Below, piece by piece: positions 39,577 through 48,434 of a stretch of DNA of 64,000 nt (position 1 is its first letter; each line of letters opens with the position of its first letter). A program made the translations under genes and the position numbers. The stretch is from CAMDPA01 sp963825625 (GTDB lineage Bacteria; Pseudomonadota; Alphaproteobacteria; Rhizobiales; Hyphomicrobiaceae): positions 7,793 through 71,792 of the forward strand of contig CAWGUF010000028.1 of NCBI GenBank assembly GCA_963825625.1, given 5' to 3'. The notes beneath the pieces are model-generated. The model saw only the letters and a list, made by a program, of their open reading frames with translations, was not told the DNA's origin and did no database searches.

Positions 39577-40269
39577 TCAATGGCCATTATCATCGGCGAT
39601 CATGACGCAGAGCCGGCGCGGGCCATGGGCGCCGAGCACCGGGATGCCTCCAATGTCGGCGGATCTTGACGGACCAGATATCAGGTTGAGCGTCCTGGGC
39701 ATTCCGCTGGCGGCAAGAGCAGCAGCCCTGACGCGGGGGAACGCATCCTCCAGCGCACCAACGACGTCCTGGCGGCGGACGACGACGATCGCGGTGTCCG
39801 GCAAGAAGCTCAGCGTCACCGGATTGTCCGGTCCAGACGCCACGATCACCGTACCGGTCTCGGCGACTGCGGCCAGCGCACGGGTCATGCCGACCGTGTC
39901 GGTGGGCTCTGCTGGACCGCTGCGCACAAGCAGACCGGCGGTCCCGCTCCAAGGAAGGCTCGAAAGCCAGTCATCCGCGCCGATTCTGATTTCGAGCGGC
40001 AGCTTCGAGGATCGAAGATAGTCCGCCACGGCAGCGGGCAAACGCCGGCTGTCGCTGATGACGATCATCTCGCCGGCGGCAAGCTTCAGCCAGTGCCCCA
40101 GGATGGCGATCAACTCGTCCGTCGGCTTTCCCGCCACGCGCGAAGTTTCGATATGGCGGATGGGAGACGCCAGCCGCTGCTCGGCATGCGCGCGTCCGGC
40201 ATCTTGGCGACCTGCTGCGGCGAGGCCTGCGCGCACCTTGGACAGGATGACGTCCCGACTGGAGCTCAT
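39577..40269 (-). CDS. lutC: LutC-like lactate utilization protein
   Basis: 230 residues of the LUD (DUF162) fold, with GEMIVISDSRRLPAAVADYLR and the conserved TDTVGMTRALAAVAETGTVIVASGPD. In lactate-utilizing bacteria LutABC together oxidise L-lactate. Its ATG overlaps the lutB stop (ATGA), so the two are translated together. No lutA gene is adjacent. The substrate is inferred from homology only. Confidence 0.85.
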   Translation of the reverse strand: MSSSRDVILSKVRAGLAAAGRQDAGRAHAEQRLASPIRHIETSRVAGKPTDELIAILGHWLKLAAGEMIVISDSRRLPAAVADYLRSSKLPLEIRIGADDWLSSLPWSGTAGLLVRSGPAEPTDTVGMTRALAAVAETGTVIVASGPDNPVTLSFLPDTAIVVVRRQDVVGALEDAFPRVRAAALAASGMPRTLNLISGPSRSADIGGIPVLGAHGPRRLCVMIADDNGH

Positions 40270-41694
40270 CGCGGCACTCCACGCCGGCTCTCCGCCCACA
40301 ACTGCTGGAAGGTGCGCCCCTCAGGGGCAGGAAAATCGCGATATCTCGTCCAGCCGCCGGCCAGGGGAAGCCATCGAAAAGCCCCGCGCCTGCGTCCAAG
40401 GGCACCGAGCGCGGCGGCGGCAAACCTGGCGATCAGGTGATAAAGGCGCGGGTGGCGGGCCGCGAACGCCCATGTCCTCAATCCCAGCCGGAAGACAAAA
40501 CCTCCGCCGCCGGCTTCGAAATGCGCCTCCCGGTGCAGCCGCATCAATTTCGGTAGCGGGATCTTGACTGGGCAGACGTCCGCGCACTTGCCGCAGAACG
40601 TGGATGCCTTGGGCAGATCGGCGGCGGCCGAGACGCCCAGAAGCGCCGGTGAGACGACTGCACCGATTGGTCCGGGATACACCCAGCCATAGGCGTGACC
40701 GCCGATCGCGCCGTAAACCGGGCAATGGTTCATGCAAGCGCCGCACCGGATGCAACGCAGAACCTCGCGCATCTCCGACGCCAACAATTCGGAGCGGCCA
40801 TTGTCGAGCAGGACGACGTGGTATTCACGTGGCCCGTCAGGATCGGCCGGACGGCGCGGGCCGGTCGACAGCGTCGTATAGACCGAGATCTCCTGTCCGG
40901 TGGCCGAGCGAGCCAGAAGCCGAAGCAGGGCCGCGACGTCCTCCAGGGTCGGCACCACCTTGTCGATCGAGGCCACGACGATATGGACGCGAGGCAGCGA
41001 CTGCGAGAGGTCGCCGTTGCCTTCATTTGTCACGATCACGGAAGAACCGGTCTCGGCGACCAGAAAGTTGGCACCGGTGATGCCGACGTCGGCGGCCAGA
41101 AAAGTCTCACGCAGAACCCCTCGCGCTTCGGCGACCAGCTGTTGTGCTTCGCCAAGCGAGCGGTCTGCAGGAAGCGATGTGTGCGTGCGGCGAAACTCGG
41201 CCTCGACCTGGGTCTGGGTCAGATGAATAGCCGGCGTGATGATGTGACTGGGCGCCTCGCCACGCAGTTGAACGATGTATTCGCCGAGGTCGGTCTCAAC
41301 CACCTTCAATCCGGCGGCCTCGAGGTGGTGATTGAGAGCGATCTCCTCGGCGATCATCGACTTGCCTTTGGCGACGAGACTGGCGTTCGCCTGTCGGCAG
41401 ATGCGCAGCACGATGTCACGCGCCTCGGCAGCATCGAGAGCCCAGTGGACGCTGGCGCCGGCCTCCTTTGCGCGCTGCTCGTAGATCTCCAGATAGTGAT
41501 CGAGGTTTGCTAGCGTCTGATCCTTGATATCGCGGCCGATGTCGCGCAAAGATTTCGAACTCGGGCAATCGCTCGTAGGCGGCACGGCGTTGGGCGACGA
41601 GCCCGTTCGGCAGCCCGGCGAGGGCCTGCTGAAGCTGTCGGTCAGCAAGCGCGGCGCGTGCGTTGGCCGGAAAATTGCGTGTGGCGATCTGCAT
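40266..41694 (-). CDS. lutB: LutB-like iron-sulfur lactate utilization protein (frameshifted as given)
   Basis: Two ferredoxin-type clusters are visible, CIRCGACMNHCPVY and CGKCADVCPVKIPL, after a LUD domain with AEEIALNHHLEAAGLKVVETDLGEYIVQL. The first 48 or so residues (MQIATRNFPANARAALAD...LPEFE) read in one frame from 41694; an extra A near 41550 (GAAATC for GAATC) shifts the frame to SLRDIGRDIKDQTLANLD. Length 1429 fits one insertion and 475 residues. Co-transcribed with lutC; lutA is missing. Confidence 0.88.
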
Positions 41695-41805
41695 TCACAC
41701 ATTATACCGCGTGCCAGAGTCTTGCGATATGGTCGATATGAGCCGGGGCCAGCATATCCGACCTCGTCAGGCCGGCGGCTCAGATTACCGGGGGGATCTT
41801 GTTCA

Positions 41806-42148
41806 ATGACTTCTGATTCAGGGCATTCACCCGTGGCTTGCCGGCGCAGGCGCCCTGCTGCTGCTGGTGGGCATCATCATCCGCCGCATGATCGCAGGCT
41901 GGGACCTTTCGGGTATCGCCACCGAGACGGCCTGGCAGTTGGCGCGCGGCAAGCGGACGGCCGAAACACCGACCGCGTTCGAGGCCAAACTGAAGGAGAT
42001 CGCGGCAGACGGTACAGCCACCGGGGCTGGCCGACGGGCGGCCGGCGTGGCGGTCAGGCATGTGTTGGCGCAGGTGCTGGGAATAGCGTCATGGATCACG
42101 ATCCTCGCCGGGTGTGCCCTCGTGGCGGCAGCCGTGCTGTGGAAGTAG
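41806..42148 (+). CDS. Small two-helix membrane protein (probable frame break near the start)
   Basis: I do not recognise the family. The clear part reads from about 41819 to 42148 and gives a membrane helix HPWLAGAGALLLLVGIIIRRM, a charged middle (WQLARGKRTAETPTAFEAKLKEI) and a second helix VLGIASWITILAGCALVAAAVLW. The only good start is ATG at 41806 with GGGGGA upstream, but one extra base near 41818 separates it from the rest (MTSD then QGIHPW). With that base removed the product is 113 residues. If no break exists, the GTG at 41867 gives 93 residues and loses most of helix 1. Confidence 0.5.
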
Positions 42149-42280
42149 TGGCGGCAAGGTATTGTCGCTTCAGCTAAAAAAGCAAAGCTCGCCGTCCGGC
42201 ACTTGCATAACCGGGTTGGCCGGTCCCCACGGACATGGCGCAGCAGTCTGCGCCCGCTCCCACTCTCTCCGGACACCCTG

Positions 42281-43045
42281 ATGCCCGATTTTTTCTCGAC
42301 CTTCGACCCGAAAACGTGGGCCCTCATCGGGGCCGCGTTTTTCGTCGCCGGGGCCGTCAAAGGCGTGGTAGGGCAGGGTCTGCCCAGTGTCGTCCTGGCG
42401 TTGTTGACGGTTGTGATCGGGCTGAAGCCGGCCCTGGCGCTGCTGGTGGTGCCGACGTTCGTGACTAATGTCTGGCAAGCGCTTCAGGGCAAGGCACTGT
42501 TGGCTATCCTCAAGCGCACATGGACGTTGCTCGTCGCAGCAACCGCCGGCGTCTGGCTGGGCGTAAGCGTGCTGGCGGCGGCCGATGCGAAGATCATGAC
42601 AATGATCATGGGGGTCGTGCTGGCAGCGTACGGAGCACTCGGCCTCGTGCGCCCCGTATTGCCGATGCCCGCCCGCCATCATGAGGTATGGATGGCTCCG
42701 ACCGTTGGTGTCATCAACGGCGTGCTTTCAGGCATGACGGGTTCACTCGCGATGCCAGGCGTGCCCTATATGCAGGCGCTCGGCTTCGACAAGAATACGC
42801 TGGTGCAAGGCATGGGGCTGCTGTTCACCGTTGTAAGTGTGGCAATGGCCATCGCCATGTCGGGGCATCAATTGCTCACGCTCGAGCTCGCTGGTGCGTC
42901 AACTGCCGGCATCGTTCCTGCGCTGGCCGGCATGTGGGCTGGTCAGCTCATCCGTCATCGGCTTTCGGAAGAAACTTTCAAGCGGACCATGTTCATTTCG
43001 CTGGTTGCTATTGGATTCTTCATCGCCTCCCGCGCGATGCTGTGA
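42281..43045 (+). CDS. TauE/SafE-family permease (sulfite/anion exporter type)
   Basis: 254 residues with about eight hydrophobic segments in two similar halves, each beginning with a glycine-rich motif: FFVAGAVKGVVGQGLPSVVLALL near the start and GVINGVLSGMTGSLAMPGVPYM in the middle. This is the pattern of TauE/SafE (DUF81) proteins that move sulfite, sulfoacetate or other anions. ATG at 42281 is used. No sulfonate genes are next to it. Confidence 0.88.
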   Translation: MPDFFSTFDPKTWALIGAAFFVAGAVKGVVGQGLPSVVLALLTVVIGLKPALALLVVPTFVTNVWQALQGKALLAILKRTWTLLVAATAGVWLGVSVLAAADAKIMTMIMGVVLAAYGALGLVRPVLPMPARHHEVWMAPTVGVINGVLSGMTGSLAMPGVPYMQALGFDKNTLVQGMGLLFTVVSVAMAIAMSGHQLLTLELAGASTAGIVPALAGMWAGQLIRHRLSEETFKRTMFISLVAIGFFIASRAML

Positions 43046-43098
43046 AGCGGCGCAGGCGGCGGCGGCGGCTTGTCGCGGTAGAGAATTCGACGCGCGCC

Positions 43099-43875
43099 TC
43101 AGCCGCCGCGCCATAATAGCTCCGGCCGATATTCGAAGTGCATGGTGTCGTAGTGATACCACTTACCGCCCCAGATGAAGCCGTGACGCTCGAAGATGCG
43201 CACGATCTCATGCGGGATCCGGTTCTTGTAGGGATAGCGCCCCTGCGCATCCGGTTTCGTCCAGCGCCAGTAATTCGCGTGCTGCAAATTGATATCTATC
43301 GCTATTCCGTAGGCGTGCATGCTGAGCCGTCCGGTGCCGGCGATGACCCGGCAATTGTAGGTTCCCGCGCTCGGCGTGAGGTAGGCGATGAGGTGCTTCG
43401 GCAGCCGGTCGAGCTCAGCCGACACCTTGGAGAGCTGACGTGCGGCACCATTGACTGCAGAGAACAGCACCTTTCCGCCGCCATGCTTCGGCAGCCATTC
43501 GACCGTAACAAGGTTGGGGCGAACACCGCCCTGCTGACAGTTGCCGTACATCTTGTCGAACAGCGGCTGGTAGCGGACGCGACCGGGGTCGTGCTGGTAT
43601 CGCGGCGGAGTGCCGGCCTTGCCGATCGGATAGGCCTGCGCGAACATGTCCTCGATATCCGGGTCAACGAGCATCGCTTCGAGCGACTTCGACCCCTTGC
43701 CGTCGTCGAGGCGCATGCGGGTGCCGTCCTTCCAGACGAGCATGCCGTTATCTATGCCGGCCAGCACGTCTCGATAGGCTGCGAGCAGCGCCTCCGGCGA
43801 GCGCCCAGCATCGCTGGCCGGAGCTGCGCAAGGTGCAAGAGCACAAGCCAGCACCCAGGCACAGTGGCGTTTCAT
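43099..43875 (-). CDS. Secreted M15-family peptidase (D-Ala-D-Ala carboxypeptidase-like)
   Basis: 258 residues. A signal peptide (MKRHCAWVLACALAPCAAPA) is followed by a long unassigned N-terminal region, then the zinc site of M15C peptidases: SMHAYGIAIDIN (H and D) and WYHYDTMHFEYRPEL (E/H). It probably trims peptidoglycan cross-bridges in the periplasm. In-frame ATGs at 43884 and 43893 are alternative starts; 43875 gives the best signal peptide. It lies 20 bases after the CMD-like gene. Confidence 0.82.
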   Translation of the reverse strand: MKRHCAWVLACALAPCAAPASDAGRSPEALLAAYRDVLAGIDNGMLVWKDGTRMRLDDGKGSKSLEAMLVDPDIEDMFAQAYPIGKAGTPPRYQHDPGRVRYQPLFDKMYGNCQQGGVRPNLVTVEWLPKHGGGKVLFSAVNGAARQLSKVSAELDRLPKHLIAYLTPSAGTYNCRVIAGTGRLSMHAYGIAIDINLQHANYWRWTKPDAQGRYPYKNRIPHEIVRIFERHGFIWGGKWYHYDTMHFEYRPELLWRGG

Positions 43876-43895
43876 GGCTCTCATGCGCGCCATGC

Positions 43896-44480
43896 TCAGA
43901 ACTTGCCCGGCGCTGCCTTGACGTGCGGCTCGTCGATCTGAAGGCGGAACGTTTTCACAAACAATGCATTGGCATAGTAGGACGTTGCGCAGTGGGCAAG
44001 CTCGACGATCTGCTGGGTTGGGAAATGCCGCTCGACGTCGGCGTAGGTTGCATCGGACACGTTGCCGCCGTCGCAGATGCCGTCGACAAAGGCGAGCAGG
44101 GCCTGCTCCTGCGGTGTGAACAGGGCGGCATGCGGACGCCAGTCCTTCAGAGCCGCGATCTGCTGTTCGCTCAGGCCGGCACGCTTGCCCAGCGGCACGT
44201 GATGGTCCAGCTCGTAGGCGCAGTCCATCATGGTTGCGGTACGCAGGATCGTCAGCTCTAGCAGTTTGCGGGAAAGCTGGCATTTGTTGCGCAGCGTGAT
44301 GGCATAGTCGCCGCGCACCTTGGCGAGGATCGGGGCGTGCCCCTGGATCCGGTGCAGGTTGATGATCTGGCCGCCGCTCGCCAGGGTGGCCTTGAATTTT
44401 TCTTCCAGAATTGGGTCGAGCTGATCAGGAAGCGGGGGCAGGCGAGAGACCTTGCGCGTGTGCTGGTATTCATCGGACAT
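43896..44480 (-). CDS. Carboxymuconolactone decarboxylase family protein
   Basis: 194 residues. LELTILRTATMMDCAYELDHHVPLGKRAGLSEQQIAAL is the CMD active-site helix with a single cysteine (no CxxC), and VELAHCATSYYANALFVKTF follows in the C-terminal part. The family includes decarboxylases and AhpD-like redox proteins; the single cysteine argues against the latter. ATG at 44480 (MSDEYQH). Distinct from the CMD-like protein at 21420-22028. Confidence 0.86.
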   Translation of the reverse strand: MSDEYQHTRKVSRLPPLPDQLDPILEEKFKATLASGGQIINLHRIQGHAPILAKVRGDYAITLRNKCQLSRKLLELTILRTATMMDCAYELDHHVPLGKRAGLSEQQIAALKDWRPHAALFTPQEQALLAFVDGICDGGNVSDATYADVERHFPTQQIVELAHCATSYYANALFVKTFRLQIDEPHVKAAPGKF

Positions 44481-44667
44481 CGTTCGGCGCTCCAATCCGG
44501 CGTTCTGCTCCAGTATGGCTGTCAGTGTGGCGGCTCATCCGGTTGCAGGCAAGTGGACTGGTCGACCGGGAGCCTTGTTGACGCATAGTGCGAGCTATAA
44601 AGTGCCCGCGAACCGGGCCGACTGCCCATCATCGCCGCCCGAATGACAGCTCCTGACTGGCAGACCA

Positions 44668-45561
44668 ATGGCAATCAAAAGCATGACGGGCTTTGCCCGC
44701 ACGGACGGGACACTCGATCTGGGGGGCGGCACAGCCCGATGGCATTGGGAGGCGCGATCGGTCAACGGCCGCGGGCTGGATGTCAGGTTCCGGCTGCCCC
44801 CGGGCTTCAATTTGTTGGAACCGAAACTTCGCGAGGCGTCGCAGAAGCGGCTCACGCGCGGCAACGTCACCATGACGCTCAATCTGCAGCGAGACGGTGC
44901 GGGAGCGGTGATACGGCTCAACGAGGCGGCACTTGCGCAGGTGCTGCGGGCCGCGGAGCGGGTGAGAGAGCTGACAGGAGGCGAACCGCCCCGGGTGGAT
45001 GCCCTGATTTAGATACGGGGTGTCCTAGAGGTCAACGAGCAGGAACCAGGCGCCAACACTGAGCTCGCCGCGGCTCTGATCGCCAGTGCCGAGAGCGCGT
45101 TCGACGAATTGGTGCGGGCGCGGGGCGCGGAAGGGGAGCGTCTGGCCGCGATCATTCAAGAGCAGCTGAGCGCGATCGAGACACAGGTGGCGATCGCGGC
45201 GTCCTCGCCATCACGCAGCATCGAGGCGATCGAGAGCCGGCTTGGCGAGCAGGTGCGCAGACTGACCGAGGCTTCGGCGGCGCTGGACCCGACGCGGCTG
45301 CACCAGGAAGCGGTACTGGTTGCCACCCGCATCGACATCGAGGAGGAGATCAAGCGGCTGGGTGCCCACATTGCCGCCGCGCAAGAGCTGCTGGCAACAA
45401 GCGGCGCAGTGGGCCGCAAATTCGACTTCCTGGCGCAGGAGTTCAACCGGGAGGCGAACACCCTGTGCTCGAAAGCCAACGATGGCGATATCACGCGCGC
45501 GGGGCTACAGCTGAAGGCAATCATCGACCAGCTGCGCGAGCAGGTGCAAAACATCGAATGA
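44668..45561 (+). CDS. yicC: YicC-family endoribonuclease (in-frame TAG at codon 115)
   Basis: The N-terminal YicC domain (MAIKSMTGFARTDG, EARSVNGRGLDVRFRLP) reads from 44668 to a TAG at 45010-45012. Beyond it, in the same frame, the remainder is intact: IRGVLEVNEQEPG and the C-terminal domain ALDPTRLHQEAVLVATRIDIEEEIKRL to GLQLKAIIDQLREQVQNIE. Full length would be 297 residues, the normal size. YicC is an RNA-cleaving stress protein often encoded next to gmk, as here. It may be a true nonsense change or a sequence error. Confidence 0.88.
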
Positions 45562-45577
45562 GACCCGGGGCGCGACC

Positions 45578-46235
45578 TTGACAGACACTCCTCTCACAAA
45601 ACCGCCCAGGATCGACAGGCGCGGGTTGCTGCTGGTGCTGTCCTCGCCCTCGGGCGCAGGCAAGACCACGCTCTCCCGTCGGTTGCTCGAGGCGGACAGC
45701 GAGATCGGCATATCAGTGTCGGTGACGACGCGGCCGCCGCGTCCTGGCGAAGTCGATGGCCGGGACTATCATTTCGTCGATGACGCCCGAATTCATGGCG
45801 ATGCGCGAGGCCGGCGGGCTGCTGGAATGGGCGCGCGTATTCGATCATCACTATGGTACGCCGCTGGCGCCGGTAGAGGCTGCGATAGAGGACGGGCGCG
45901 ATGTGCTGTTCGACATCGACTGGCAGGGTGCGCAACAGCTGGAGGAAAAGCTGCCGCAGGACCTCGTCCGCGTGTTCATCCTGCCGCCGTCAGCAGAGGT
46001 GCTTGGACAACGGTTGGCGGCTCGCGCGCAAGACACAGCGGAAGTCGTTGCCCGCCGGATGCGTGCAGCTTCCGCAGAGATCAGCCATTGGGCCGAATAC
46101 GACTACGTCATCGTCAATGCCGATCTGGAGGCGAGCGTTGCGGGACTGCGCTCCATCCTCATCGCGGAGCGGCTCAAGCGATCGCGCATGACCGGGCTGA
46201 TGGCGTTCGTACGCGAGATGCAAAAGGGCCTGTGA
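45578..46235 (+). CDS. gmk: Guanylate kinase (frameshifted as given)
   Basis: Phosphorylates GMP to GDP. The P-loop SSPSGAGKTTLSRRLL lies near residues 22-37, followed by VSVTTRPPRPGEVDGRDYHFVDDA. One extra C near 45787-45790 (GCCCGAA for GCCGAA) breaks the frame; reading resumes at EFMAMREAGGLLEWARVF and FDIDWQGAQQL to 46235. Length 658 fits one insertion and 218 residues. The likely start is a TTG at 45578, as no ATG precedes the conserved region. Essential in most bacteria, so the break is probably not real. Confidence 0.92.
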
Positions 46236-46280
46236 GGTCCGGGCGCGGCCGGCAATCGGAGCCAGCGGCCGGCGACCAGC

Positions 46281-46901
46281 TCAATAAATCGTTTCCTTGA
46301 CCCGCTGCGGGTAGGCTGCATCGTGAGCTGTTGCGTCGATCTCCCCGCGGGTCAATGCCTCGACGATCTGTCCGGGTGAGGGTAGCTCCGAGGGCGCCAC
46401 ATGGCCGGCCGCGTCCCACAGGCGGGAGCGGATCAAGGCCTTTGGGCACTGGAAGTACATGCGCTCGACCGTAACGATGATGACGGTCTGCGGCGCCTTG
46501 CCCTGCATCTCGAACGAGTTGCACAATTGCGGGTCGGCGGAAATCACGGCACGGCCATTGATGCGCATTGTCTGGCCGATGCCGGGGATCAAGAACAAAA
46601 GCGAGATGCGCGGATCGCGGACAATGTTGCGCAGACTATCGATCCGGTTGTTGCCGCGGCGATCGGGAATCATCACCGTCTTGGCATCGACGACGCGCAC
46701 GAAGCCGGCCGGGTCGCCGCGCGGCGAGCAGTCAAGCCCTTCCGGCCCCACCGTTGCGACGACCATGAAAGGCGATTTCTCGATGAAGGCCCGATAGTGA
46801 TCGGAGATGTGGTCGATCTCCTTGATGACGGCGACCTGCATCGGTTTGCCATAGAGCCGATCGAGGTCGGCCTCGGTGGTGACGTGATGGCTGGCTGTCA
46901 T
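46281..46901 (-). CDS. Pyridoxamine 5'-phosphate oxidase-like FMN-binding split-barrel protein
   Basis: 206 residues with the flavin split-barrel pattern of the MSMEG_1061-like group: FIEKSPFMVVATVGPEGLDCSPRGDPAGFVRVVD, TVMIPDRRGNNRIDSLRNIVRDPRISLLFLIPG, and a C-terminal MYFQCPKALIRSRLW. Probably binds FMN or F420-like cofactors and reduces small substrates; reaction unknown. GGGAG lies before the ATG. Convergent with gmk. Confidence 0.87.
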   Translation of the reverse strand: MTASHHVTTEADLDRLYGKPMQVAVIKEIDHISDHYRAFIEKSPFMVVATVGPEGLDCSPRGDPAGFVRVVDAKTVMIPDRRGNNRIDSLRNIVRDPRISLLFLIPGIGQTMRINGRAVISADPQLCNSFEMQGKAPQTVIIVTVERMYFQCPKALIRSRLWDAAGHVAPSELPSPGQIVEALTRGEIDATAHDAAYPQRVKETIY

Positions 46902-46966
46902 CGTATGCTCCCGAGTTCGCGCGCATCAGCCTGCGAGAGTAGCGCCAGGGGCGGCGTGCGCAAATG

Positions 46967-46994
46967 AAAAGAGCGCCGGACCGGGCCGGCGCTC
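46967..46994 (-). terminator. Rho-independent terminator of the TRAP receptor gene
   Basis: On the minus strand GAGCGCCGG and CCGGCGCTC (46986-46994 and 46971-46979) pair around six bases, followed by TTTT (46967-46970). It lies 32 bases after the stop of the TRAP receptor gene. Confidence 0.8.
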
Positions 46995-47025
46995 GAATTG
47001 ATTGGCGATGCAGTGGCGCAGACCA

Positions 47026-48030
47026 TCAGTCGAGACTATACATCAGCGACTTCAGCTTCTTGTAGTCGACATGATAGTTCTTGATGGCGTCGTTCTGTGC
47101 CCACTTCGCATCGTAGATCGTCTTGAGATAGGCCTGCCGCACCTTGCCGGTGAGGTTGACAACCTTGACGCCGGCGGCCTCCTGCTTCTTGTCGTCGGCA
47201 GCGAACTTGGGCACAACCAGATCGTTGCTGCTTTCCTCGTAGAGCCTGCCCTGCTCGGCCAGCAAGTCCTTGTGAGCCTTGCTGAGCTTGTCGTACTTGG
47301 CCTTGTTGATGATCACGAAATAGGTGGAGCCGTAGAACGTGGGCTCGATGCGGTATTTGAGAAACCGCTCCCAGCCGTAGGTGGCGACCGAGCCGCGCGG
47401 CCAGGCCATGCCTTCCACCACCCCGCGCTCCAGTCCGGCGAAAACATCGCCGGGCGCCATCGTAACCACCGTGGCTCCCATCGCCTTGAACATCGGATTG
47501 TAGAGACCTGTGGAGCGCACTTTCTTGCCGGTGAGATCGAGGCCGGTGTTCTCGCTGAGCTTGGGCTCAGTCGTCATGTAGACGTAGAAGGAGGAAACCT
47601 TGGTACCGGCCCAGGCAACGATGTGGGAATTGAGGCCTTTATTCCAAGCCTCCTCCAGCATTGCCATGGCGCCGTTCTTGCGCATCTCCGCGAGCGACTT
47701 GTTGTGCACGCCTGGGAGGCGAGCCTCAGGCAAATCGCCGCCATAATAGGCGGTCGGGCAATGGATCATGTCGATCAGGCCGCGCTTGACCGCGGAACCC
47801 TGCTTGGTGAACGGTGTGACCTCGGGACCACCCAGATAGCTGAGCGTCAGACCCGCCTTTTTCGCATTGATGGGCTCCAGGAAGCCCTTCAAAAACACCT
47901 CCACGTGATCATGGGCCCGTTGCTGACAGGATGTCACCTTGATCACGGTATCGGCGGCAAAGGCGGGCACCGCGCTTGCCAGGGCGGCGGCACCGGCCAG
48001 GGTCGCCGAAATCAGTGTGCGGTAATGCAT
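47026..48030 (-). CDS. TRAP transporter solute-binding protein (DctP-type)
   Basis: 334 residues. Signal peptide MHYRTLISATLAGAAALASAVPAFA, then a DctP-type periplasmic receptor with FLEPINAKKAGLTLSYLGGPEV, the conserved GLDLTGKKVRSTGLYNPMFKAMGATVVTMAPGDVFAGLERGVVEG and a substrate-gating arginine in KVRS. GGGAGG precedes the ATG at 48030. No DctQ or DctM membrane subunits are adjacent, so it must pair with distant ones. The ligand is probably an organic acid. Confidence 0.92.
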   Translation of the reverse strand: MHYRTLISATLAGAAALASAVPAFAADTVIKVTSCQQRAHDHVEVFLKGFLEPINAKKAGLTLSYLGGPEVTPFTKQGSAVKRGLIDMIHCPTAYYGGDLPEARLPGVHNKSLAEMRKNGAMAMLEEAWNKGLNSHIVAWAGTKVSSFYVYMTTEPKLSENTGLDLTGKKVRSTGLYNPMFKAMGATVVTMAPGDVFAGLERGVVEGMAWPRGSVATYGWERFLKYRIEPTFYGSTYFVIINKAKYDKLSKAHKDLLAEQGRLYEESSNDLVVPKFAADDKKQEAAGVKVVNLTGKVRQAYLKTIYDAKWAQNDAIKNYHVDYKKLKSLMYSLD

Positions 48031-48094
48031 GAACGTCCTCCCTTGTTGTTGTCGCGAAGTGCGGCAGCCTTGAATACCGGCCCCCACCTGCGAC

Positions 48095-48100
48095 ATTATA
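48095..48100 (-). promoter_or_regulatory. Candidate -10 box for the TRAP receptor gene
   Basis: A perfect TATAAT on the minus strand 65 bases before the start codon, with a weak TGTCGT 18 bases further upstream as the only -35 candidate. It would give a leader of about 55 bases. Confidence 0.4.
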
Positions 48101-48240
48101 CTAAGCTTCTTCCCATATACGACATGCCTGGACCTGACAATGTTTGTGACTGCCGGTGTGCTCGCGTGGTGATCGCGAAAGTCGTTCGGGAGCAAGCGGC
48201 AAACTGGATACGACCTTCGGAATCGGGTCACTCGTGTTCC

Positions 48241-48394
48241 GGTATTGATTTGCTTCCCTGTGCGGCCAGATTCCGAGCAAATGTCAGAACCATGAGGAAC
48301 GCTGGCAACATGATGATTGCAGGGCAGCTTCTGTACCTGACGTTTGGTCAGGGGTCTCGCCGCAAGCGGTTACCAAACGTCAGATGCGCTATAC
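48241..48394. repeat. Two-hairpin repeat element, copy B (reverse of copy A)
   Basis: It occupies most of the 404-base gap between the TRAP receptor gene and the GyrI-like gene. Hairpin 2 has its right arm AGCAAATGTCAGAACC intact (48276-48291) but a degenerate left arm (48241-48254). Hairpin 1 has CTGACGTTTGGT (48337-48348) and ACCAAACGTCAG (48372-48383). Aligned to the reverse complement of 8691-8846, arms and the hairpin 2 loop are closely similar while the hairpin 1 loop has diverged. It ends 40 bases before the next start codon. Confidence 0.82.
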
Positions 48395-48434
48395 TCGTTG
48401 TGACCTATTTCGATCCGGCGACGTCGGCACAAGC

